This document shows, one piece after another, positions 55,972 to 64,000 of a stretch of 64,000 nucleotides of DNA (position 1 is its first letter; the number at the start of each line of letters is the position of its first letter). Origin of the DNA: Lactifluus volemus. Lineage: Eukaryota; Basidiomycota; Agaricomycetes; Russulales; Russulaceae. The DNA lies in the NCBI GenBank assembly GCA_022376515.1, contig WTXI01000009.1, forward strand, positions 682,001-746,000, given 5' to 3'. Both the position numbers and the translations under genes were made by a program. The notes below the pieces were generated by a model. The model saw nothing but the letters and a program-made list of their open reading frames with translations, ran no database searches and had not been told where the DNA came from.

Positions 55972-57305
55972 TCCCATCGCTTCCTACGTTCCCGATTCGT
56001 GGCAGTTCGGGTGCCGTGTTTTGTTACTATATTTTATCCACGCGATATATCGCTGTATTACAACCGGCCCAACTCTTTGCCGATGCGTTGAAGAGGAATT
56101 GGGCAAGATTTGCTATTTATTACCCATCATCCACTCCGAGTCGTCGAACCAGCTGTCAGTTTTCTGCTCAACGTAAACCTAATTTGAGCATTATTGCTCA
56201 ACTGTGCTCCCATGCACCACCAACCCTGAATTCGGCTACGCTATATAAGGTCGATCCAGGTGGCTTAGGTCTTGTCCTTGTACAGATATAGTTCCGCAGC
56301 AACCAATGGTGCAGTACTTCAGCGGCATAGACGACGCAGTAATTCGGAAGCCGGCTAATATATCCCCGTGATCTATTAATGTTATTAGCTTTCCAATCAA
56401 CTCTCCGTGGGGGATGTTCTCTCGTGATAGAGTAGCGTACCCCGCACCCCGCAGTGGATCCCGCGGGGGTTCACTGCCAGTGTCCTTGTTCTAATTTATG
56501 CACAAAGCTCATCGGTCGCAAGTTGCACTCAAAACTGTGCCTAGCGGGATCTTGCGTCATATTGACATCAAATCCAATATCCCTGAGACAGTCCTGAGAC
56601 AGGCACAACACTAAGGGAAAAGGCCAGACGTTGATGATAGACTTACCACTACTACTGCTTTGATTATAGGTCTCTGAACCAACTGGATTCATTCAACGTA
56701 TTCACAGCCACTAAACTTGAAACCCACCGACTCGGATATGACAAAACAGATGCAAACTGGCAAAATTCATTGGGAAAAATATTCAGTTGGGATTTGGAGA
56801 CTAACAAAGCTCATATACTGCTCACACATGGATCTGGAATCCGTAGACTCGGAGAACACTGTTGGTCGTCACCCATGACAGTTCGTGATACAGTACGGAT
56901 GCTACGTGACTTCTTCATCAGAGCCTCGGCAACTCCCGTGTGACCATGCGCGGCGCCCCCCTCATGAAACACCGGGGCAAAGAGATACAGTAGATAGAAT
57001 GATCACGTACATGTACACGAAAGGTGCTTCCTGCTACTGTGGCAGCTTGGGCAGAACTTGTGGTACGGTTCTCTACAACCACAACTATAAATCGGTCGAA
57101 TCAGATCACGTGAAACCACACTATAGCCACATTCAAACAGCTTTTATGACGTCTCGTGCTGCATCCCTTGTTGTGATTGATTGCGGCCATCTCTTTCTAA
57201 TCGATTTAGCGACTTAAAGGCGACACCGAGGTAGACGATGGTTTCCATTCCATGATGTCAGATGTGATTACAAACTCAATTCTTCCTTGTCAGCTTCCAG
57301 GCACA
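55972..57305. other. intergenic, nothing recognised
   Basis: About 1.3 kb without a supported gene. A TATATAAGG motif lies near 56241, but no coding sequence follows it. Confidence 0.4.
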
Positions 57306-59156
57306 ATGTCTGATCTTGGAACGAATTTACTAGCGCTCACTCTCGCGCGAGCGCTCGTTTTGGAACTTCCAAATACTAGAGAAATATGCTTGAATGACCC
57401 TCTGAGTCCTGCGCTGGTATCCGAGGTCCGTCGTCTTTCCACTTTCGCTCTTGAGCAGGAGCGCTGAAATATAGATTTTTAGCTTGCTGAAACAGAAGCC
57501 CTGATATCCGAGGTCCTCAGAGAGGTCAACATCCTGCAAAGTGACATGCGGCCCGTAAATCTCCTTCCAGTCGAACTTCTCATCCACATCTTTGGCTTTC
57601 TCGGAGGCGGTTCTTTCGTCATTCCTGTCTCACACGTATGTCGGAGATGGAGAAACGTCGCACTTTGCACGCCCTCTCTGTGGACCGTCATCCGCGAAAG
57701 TGACGATTTCTTGGCTGCGACTACCTTCATGGAACGATCGAATAACTTGAAGCTTGACATTTCCCTCCAAGTTTTCATGAACGATGAAGACTTCATGGAA
57801 TTTCAAGATATTGTGGCGCCATACGCCTCACGGTTCAGGCGTTTACACGTGGTAGTTTATGGCTATCGCGTCTTTGACTTCTATCATTCGCTTGCCGAGT
57901 GCGATTTGGTGATGCTGGCACTCGAGCATTTCTCAATAAGGATGATCGAATATGGTTTCGAAGATGATAGCCGCGATGAAGAACTATTGCCGCTTTGCCA
58001 GCGTTTTGTTGACCAGTTGGGGTCTCTTACAGAGCTGACATTCAGAGGAGCCTTGCCGCTCCGAGAACATCTATCGCACTCCATCAGATCGTTGACCATC
58101 GCAGACAGAGTATTTGATTTGGATGAAATGCTCGCCTGCCTCGAGGCCGCCTCCAATCTGGAATACCTGGCGCTTTTGGATTCGGTCCCACACACCTTCC
58201 AGTCCGCGCAGAGGCCCCTCGTGGAGTTGAGCAGACTCAAGGAATTCCATTGGTTCCAGGGTCGAGTCGTCGATAACCTCCTTGGGACCGTCAAGCTCTT
58301 CGAACATCTCGTCCTTCCAGGACTCGACACTAGTAGTACCCAATTCGTGATGCTCTTGGACCCGTCAAAATACATGAACTCCGCCTTGTACACACCCTGC
58401 CACCGCTTCACCAACCTGTTCAATACCGCTGTCACGGAGCTCATCCTGGAAGCCTCACATTATGCGTCGGGTAAGCCGGCCCGTAGCAACATCGTCTTCC
58501 ACGGACGGCATAACGGCGAGACGGTCTTTAGCGTGCGAGTCATGAGAGGCTCTCTCGGATTTCTCTGCGTACCCGGCGGCATGTTCCTCACCTCATCCGT
58601 CTACGTCGACCTCTCCAAAGTCACACATCTCACTTTCACCAGCACGCTCCCGTACGCCTGGAACAGGTTCTTCCGCACCCCGCCCATATGGGCACACTTT
58701 CTCCGCAGCGTACCCTTCGTCAAAGTCCTCCGTCTACATGTCAGCACGCCAACAGATATCCTTAAATCCATCACCGACGCGAGCGACTCCAACTCCAACT
58801 CCGACTCCTCTGACTCGCCTTATCCTCCTCCTCCTCTCTTCATACCCGACCTGCAATACCTTCACCTCTTCCGTTGCGGTGTAGTAGTAGTAGGAGAAGA
58901 AGAAGGAAAAAGAAGAGGAACTGTATGCACAGGAAGCTCGAACAGCGAAAAAAAGCACTTGCTTCGCTTCTTGGCTACGCGCGTCGAGTTTGGAATCCCG
59001 ATCAAGAGTATCGTCTGCTCACCTGAAGATGGGGACGGGCTATTACCCGCCGTATTGGACCGAGTCGAGTCGATCGAATTCGGGCGACCTGGGAACTGGG
59101 CCGAACCCCAGTTTCCGAGTCGCATGGCTGCGTTGCTCGAGAAACATCTAAATTAG
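57306..59156 (+). CDS. F-box protein
   Basis: Predicted 597 aa from two exons (57306-57425 and 57483-59156). The 57-bp intron removes two in-frame stops and joins a helical N-terminal region to an F-box with NLLPVELLIHIFGFL and VCRRWRNVALCTPSLW. The rest has leucine-rich, LRR-like stretches and, near residue 500, an acidic/basic low-complexity insertion. F-box proteins of this type are strongly expanded in Agaricomycetes and act as substrate adaptors of SCF ubiquitin ligases. If the intron were ignored, the protein would start at 57546 with the F-box almost at its N terminus (536 aa). Confidence 0.8.
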
Positions 59157-59806
59157 AGGGGATTCCATCGCGCCGGTCTATCTATCATCCATCCCATTCT
59201 CATCCCATTCATACATGCGCTGCGCCCCTTCGCCCAATTCTGGTAACGCTCTCTGTTGTTGTCGCAGACAGACTACACTAATACGCAAACGCAACAAGTC
59301 TGTGGGAGTCTCTTAAAGCTAAAACATTGCCGTGCAACGAGAGACCTTTCAAACGGAGTTACGGCCAAAGACTGAAAGAGAGGCTACTTGGATATATGCA
59401 TGTCTTGGTGATCGCATTGGGATTTTCGTTATCAGTATCAAAATGCACGGTTGGCCTTATGTTCGTTTGTGTTTGATTTGCGAAACATTATATCACGTGT
59501 TGTTACAAAATGAGATTGAAAAGAAAGAGAAGATGATCCCTACGCGATGACTTGTCTATGGGGTTGTCCCGCAGATGACGAACGACCTTTCCACCCCGTA
59601 CCAGCGGGGAGGACGATCTGCACATGAGTAAATTGAGTGTTTGTAGAATACTGACTCGCGTTGTCCATTTTGTTCGTGAAGTGACTGTGAAGCGACATCA
59701 CAAATGGTCACACACGTGATAGATCTGGTAATGAATAGATCTCGGCCGGGGTCCGTGCGTTAGGAGACAGTTTCATCATCTTCTGTGGATTTCTCTAACC
59801 ATCGCA
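59157..59806. other. intergenic, promoter side of the ubiquitin-fusion gene
   Basis: No supported gene in this 650-bp interval. Confidence 0.4.
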
Positions 59807-60763
59807 ATGCAGATTTTTGTAAAGACATTGACTGGGACGACAATCACTCTTGAGACGAAGTATTGGGATACTGTTAAAGCAGTGAAAGCCGGGATTCAAG
59901 ACAGAGAAGGGTGAGTCTTTCAAAAATCACCTGGTGATGGTTAAGGTTAATCAATACTTCACGTTGCAGCATCCTCCCGGATCAACAACGTCTGCCCGTC
60001 CGAATCTCCACATTTCTTGTTAAACTGATCTAGCATGACAGGTCTTATCTTCGCTGGTTGTCAACTACAGGATCGTTGCACGCTTTCAGATTACAACATC
60101 GGGAAGGAGGCAACCCTCCATCTGGGTATGTTATTGTACAAAACCATGCCTATGATTAACATCCTTTGTTTAGTCCTTTGTCTTTGTGGTGGTGTCAGTT
60201 ACCCAAAGTACATTTTAACCAAGGCTGCTGAGTTGAATGATGACAATGAAACAATTGAATCAAAGTTTTTCCCTCTTTACAACAAAATCCTAAATTATTG
60301 GTTCCCTCCAACAGAAGGCTATGATGTCTGTCCTTGGTGGTCTATTCCAGAATCTAGAAAATCCGTCGACTTCACAATCACTTTTGTTATTGAGTATCAT
60401 CGGCACCCATTGTTGCTTGTCGACATCAAGCCTCCATCGGACTTCCAATTGGATTCGGGACGTGTTGCCGCCATTTACCAAGTCATTCAACATCTCGATG
60501 AGATTGGGCCAACCAATCAGCATGTAGACCGTTTGTACGCCATTTCTGCGATCGGGAGAAGGTGGAGGGCTTGCTATGCTTTGAAGGGAAATGGCAGCGA
60601 GGGTGGTCAGCCTGTAAAGGGTGTTGCCAAAGCAGATTCTTTGAAGTCTGCCAAACCGGAATGTTGGAATGCAGACATCACATCAGATGTTTCTTGTGCA
60701 GCTCTCCAGACCATTGTGGAGACGATTAAAGGCTATGTTGCAGGCCAGCCAGTAGATGCGTAA
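59807..60763 (+). CDS. diverged ubiquitin fused to a PD-(D/E)XK-like domain
   Basis: Predicted 265 aa from four exons (59807-59910, 59970-59989, 60042-60125, 60174-60763). Residues 1-76 align with ubiquitin without a gap: [10 protein letters not shown] start, I44-patch residues L8, I44, H68 and V70, and the final GG are kept. K6, K27 and K63 are kept, but K11, K29, K33 and K48 are T, G, R and C, and R72 and R74 are both Cys. After GG comes a domain of about 189 aa with [23 protein letters not shown] and LLLVDIKPP, then a helix with [17 protein letters not shown]. The D...DxK pattern fits a PD-(D/E)XK nuclease-like fold known from mushroom orphan families. Catalysis is not demonstrated. Exon 2 is only 20 nt. 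Confidence 0.82.
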
Positions 60764-61305
60764 TTCTGTTCTCGAAATCTTTACATCTTCGTCCAGCCAT
60801 CTGTCACCTGTGTATTCTCCTTTCCCTCCTATGTACCAGTTATCAAAGTGTTACTATTGCTAGAAACAAAGCAGTGGTGTAAGAACATCAGTTATACCTG
60901 TATGGTACCAAAGTGCACTATCAATTTAAGCCAGGTAGTGAATCCCTTCGCTGCCAATTGTAAATGGATAGAAGAAGCCTGAGAACCTCGGTCTCGCCGC
61001 TGCGCCCCCATCTAAGCGGTTTTGCATTTCTGCTAAGGCTCCTTTCGAGTTTCGACATGGCGGAAGCGGTTTTGCAAAGTTGTCTGACGCTGGCTATTTA
61101 CATCAATATCAGTCACCGATATGATAGGGTGATAAGCTGAAAAGAGCGATTGATGCATACAAGCATACTTCTGTCATTCGTGTCGCCAGTCTGGTACCGG
61201 GGATAAATCTTGATATGAAGGATAGATATAGTCGGGGGCAGGTCAAACAGCCGGATGTTAGGAGGAGTACTTGGCCGATAGTCGGAGAAGCCATTTCTAG
61301 GGCTT
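60764..61305. other. convergent intergenic region
   Basis: No supported gene between the ubiquitin fusion (plus) and the small membrane-associated protein (minus). Confidence 0.4.
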
Positions 61306-61695
61306 TCAACCGTAGCGACGAGGAAGGAAAGTAGAGGCGACGAAGAACGACATAGACGTGATAATCGTAGCTTCAGCGAGTTCGTATAAAGCTTGAGGAT
61401 GTATAGCGTCCCATATTGACTGTGGATAGTAGTAATCTGGTATATCCGTAAGCGAGATGTATGCAGGCGTGGTGGTAGCATCGTCCAAGTGGTTGGGAAT
61501 AGATGTGGGAGGAAGAACCAAGAGTTGAAGGGGTCCATCTGATTCGGCGCGATCGTTAAAGCGACCTCTTTCGTAAGCTAGCGGTGTTTCTAACGTAGTT
61601 GAACTCAAGGTTGGAAGATGGAGTGCTCTATGGAAGCTAGCAGGCAGCAAGGGGAGGCCCACAGCAAAGACCAAGGCGATGATAAAAGGAAGCAT
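61306..61695 (-). CDS. small hypothetical protein with signal or anchor segments
   Basis: Single-exon frame of 129 codons. The N terminus MLPFIIALVFAVGLPLLPAS is strongly hydrophobic and could be a signal peptide or anchor. A Thr/Pro-rich centre and a second hydrophobic stretch near the C terminus (ATIITSMSFFVASTFL) follow. No family recognised. The A-less, T/C-rich coding style and the absence of introns leave some doubt. Confidence 0.4.
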   Translation of the reverse strand: MLPFIIALVFAVGLPLLPASFHRALHLPTLSSTTLETPLAYERGRFNDRAESDGPLQLLVLPPTSIPNHLDDATTTPAYISLTDIPDYYYPQSIWDAIHPQALYELAEATIITSMSFFVASTFLPRRYG

Positions 61696-62670
61696 GGACT
61701 TAACAAAGTAGTGTAGTGGGGAGTGTATGACGCTGGAGTCGGAGTCAGTTTATTTGGCACAGCCAAATAAGGGACGCGTCGCGTGTCGCGCCGCACGTGC
61801 AGTGCAAGAAGCGGTGACCAATTGTCAAGGCCATGCTATTGTCTTTAAATTAGGACAATAAGGGCAACGAATCACAAGGACCAATAAACGTACTTTCTTG
61901 CGGTTGCTCGTGATCGACCACTATACTAGATCGGCTCGGTTCCCTTGTTAAACACGCGTCGCACGCGCGAAGGAAGCCTCGGGTGAGGTCCAGACAATAA
62001 GAGGTTTTGCAATCCAGGGCCATCGAGCGAGAGGTCAAGCTTGAGCCCCATTTTATCCTGGCGAATATTTGTGGTCCATGTTCCGTTGCTCGAGTGAAGT
62101 CTGGACGGATTCGTATTAGTTTCCTACGGAGTTCATCAGTAAAAAAAAGAAAGGTTGGCGACTTGGCGAGAAGTGGATACACGTACAATTGGCGTAGAGA
62201 TCGGAGATCGAACGCGCAGAGCCTCGCGGAGGATTGGTAGGGTCCACTGTCTCAATTCCCACGTCTGGAATTGGAGGCATATCGTGTGGCGCAGGGGTTC
62301 CCACAACCTCGACGTTACCGGGGTGACCAGGAAGGGCTGCATCCGTCGCAGTAGGATCATTACCTCCAGTCTGACAGGCGGCATCCTTACGCTAAGCAGG
62401 GCGATTTATAGGTGACCCTGCAACTGCCCGGTCTGGCTGAACCTCGACTACTGGACGAGGGCGCGGCTTCACGGTGGAGACGCTGTACTCCGACACCAAA
62501 AGTGGTGAGAGGGAAGGGAGAGTACTCGGTGCAGAGACGTCCGAACTTGAAGATAATCGTTCAGAAGACGGGGACTGGACGAGTGGCGGAAAGTCAGATG
62601 GCTCCGAGTCATCACAGGTGAATGCGTTTCATACTGGAGCTCGAGAGGGGTTGGGGGTGCTATGGCGCCC
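61696..62670. other. mostly unresolved; possible last exon of the next gene
   Basis: Between about 62395 and 62620 the minus strand has a protein-like frame (DDSEPSDFPPLVQSPSSER ... VVEVQPDRAVAGSPI) ending at a stop near 62395. It could be a terminal exon of the gene at 62671-63317, but I found no intron that joins them in frame. Nothing recognised in the rest. Confidence 0.35.
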
Positions 62671-63317
62671 TCAGTATATGGCAAGCGTTTGGAACGTTGA
62701 GGTGCTGGAGCCCTGAGATTGATATTGTACTGAACCAGGAGTTGGGGTAAAAGGGCTGAGCAGAGGCTCATCGCGTGTTTCTGGGCCTTGTGTCTCGACA
62801 TTATGGTAGAATTCTGCACCAGAAGGTGGGGCAATTGGATGTGGACCACGATCAAAGGCGTCCAACTCTGGGTGAATATAGGTGCGGGTCGTCGATGTAC
62901 GCCACTCTGCGACTTTGGGGATGCGTGAAAGTGGTTGTTGTCTCGAGCGTGTGCCTCACCGTGGGTGAGCTCGAGGCTTCCTAGCAAAGGAAGCCTGTGG
63001 TAGGGAGAAACTGGGTCGCTGCAACTGCAGGGATGCACATCCAGGACTTCGCCTTGGGAATTTATCGCTCGTCCGGAAAGAGTGGGCGTTCCAGAGCTCG
63101 GATCGATTCCTAGGTTCAAGGAAATCGACGTACCAGCTGGTCCCTTCACCAAGATAGACCCGCCACCAGGTATGGGATCTTGGAAAGTGCCAACGCCTTC
63201 GTCACGGCCCTGATGGCGAGAATGAACTTCAGGCTGCGTAGGAGTATTGATGTCAATGTCGAGGGGCCTCAGAAGAGTGGGGGTGTTAGTGTCTAGTGGG
63301 TCTTCAAACATGTCCAT
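62671..63317 (-). CDS. hypothetical Pro/Thr-rich protein
   Basis: Two-exon model (62960-63317 and 62671-62912, minus strand) giving 199 aa. It starts MDMFEDPLDTNTPTLLRPLD, then has a Gly/Ser-rich middle (VKGPAGTSISLNLG). After a 47-bp intron with GTGAGG donor the new frame reads VAEWRTSTTRTYIHPELDAF and a Pro-rich tail. Reading through the intron gives a longer 282-aa frame whose second half is less protein-like, so I prefer the spliced model. No family recognised. Confidence 0.42.
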
Positions 63318-63653
63318 TATTAGACTTGAGTTCGTAAATGTAGTCGTGCTGAAAGAGTCGCAATTGTGAGAATGCCTTCTTGGAGGGATATGGGTGAAAC
63401 ACGCACGCAGAGGAGGTAAAATAGGATGTATTGTAGAGTAATGTATCTAGGCAAGTAGACTTAAGAGAAAGAGAGGGAGAGAGAGGAAAGACAGAGAGAC
63501 GATCCACGATGCCACAGACTGAGAAAACACGAAAGAGGGTGGCCGATACCAACCAACTAGAACACTGGCAGCCCCAGTACTTATAACTTATAAGCCCGCG
63601 ACGTGCTCAGTTGTCGACACAAGAGTACCGTAATCCCCAGTGGCACCCCATGA
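63318..63653. other. intergenic, nothing recognised
   Basis: Upstream region of the hypothetical gene; contains a GAGAG-rich tract near 63460-63505. Confidence 0.4.
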
Positions 63654-64000
63654 ATACTGAACAATAGAGGTCTGCAACGTACTACTACCGGCTCAGATAG
63701 TATTCGGTCTGGCAGAGCCGCCGGACCCAGCCGAATTCGACCTCGTGGCTGGCGCTGGGAAGTCAAAAGCAACTCGTCTAAGTCCGTCGCGTCACTCGGA
63801 AGTTGCCCATCGACCGCGCCACCCCTGAGCGATCTCCCGCTGACTCCGATCCCCGAGTTACTACATACTCCCACAAAGCGTAGGACGCGTATCTCCCCCG
63901 GTGCACCTCCCGCACAACCTGCAGAGTTGCAGCAGCACCTTTCTGTACTTCCAAGCCCGCTCGACAGTGGACCGATCCTCGACCAGCTCGCACAGGGCGA
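63654..64000 (+). other. open reading segment running off the window
   Basis: From 63654 to the last base one plus-strand frame has no stop (115 codons). It reads as Pro/Ser/Leu-rich protein with SDLPLTPIPELLHTPTKRR and AELQQHLSVLPSPLDSGP. There is no ATG at its beginning, so it could be an internal exon of a gene that continues beyond the window or a chance open frame. A minus-strand frame (63581-63874) overlaps and cannot be excluded. Confidence 0.35.

Noticed and set aside
1..64000. tRNA, rRNA, snoRNA or CRISPR arrays
   Set aside because: No cloverleaf-like segment, rRNA core sequence or spaced identical repeats were noticed by eye. A tRNAscan-SE or Infernal run would be decisive.

Overview
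This window is a gene-dense stretch of a eukaryotic, filamentous-fungal genome. Genes carry many short (about 45-75 bp) GT-AG introns. The protein families are those of Agaricomycetes (mushroom or wood-decay basidiomycetes): tandem cytochrome P450s, NACHT/NLR-type fragments, an Ies2-type INO80 subunit, an HSP30-type opsin relative and mushroom-type orphan proteins. No bacterial operons, tRNA, rRNA or CRISPR arrays were seen. Assignments rest on motif reading and remembered family features; no database search was run. Exon models were built by hand from splice sites, reading phase and comparison between paralogs.

Layout. 0.5-1.9 kb: a conserved multi-pass membrane protein. 2-26.3 kb: a dynamic accessory block with five same-strand P450 genes (starting at 6714, 11845, 16211, 19566 and 23986). 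Between them lie duplicated P450 promoter units, a 5'-truncated LINE with perfect target-site duplications, a Tc1/mariner-like TIR element, and remnants of a NACHT protein, a C2-domain protein, a sterol O-acyltransferase and an alpha/beta hydrolase. 26.7-33.4 kb: a conserved housekeeping block on the minus strand: F-BAR/SH3 cytokinesis protein, coatomer zeta, an opsin-related membrane protein and a small CHY zinc-finger protein. 35.6-37.8 kb: a sixth P450 of the same family, inverted and frameshifted. 38.8-44.1 kb: a young, apparently complete Ty1/Copia retrotransposon. 44.9-48 kb: a divergent pair, INO80 subunit Ies2 and a Myb/Reb1-like factor. 48.7-49.1 kb: a small secreted cysteine-rich protein. 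49.9-54.8 kb: two poorly characterised membrane proteins. 55.3-59.2 kb: a Yar1-like ankyrin protein and an F-box protein. 59.8-60.8 kb: a diverged ubiquitin fused to a PD-(D/E)XK-like domain. 61.3-64 kb: hypothetical proteins.

How the parts fit. All six P450s share a 12-exon architecture, including a 14-nt microexon that encodes the I-helix oxygen-activation motif, so they descend from one ancestral gene by local duplication. The promoters of copies 1 and 2 are duplicated together with a third, orphan copy. The copy 3/4 duplication instead starts almost exactly at the ATG, leaving the two genes with unrelated upstream regions. No PKS, NRPS or terpene synthase core gene is visible, so this looks like a P450 tandem expansion (probably xenobiotic or lignocellulose-derived substrates, an inference) rather than a classical biosynthetic cluster. 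The most novel-looking protein is the ubiquitin fusion at 59807-60763: it keeps all 76 ubiquitin positions but has lost K11, K29, K33 and K48 and ends in a cysteine-substituted tail before Gly-Gly.
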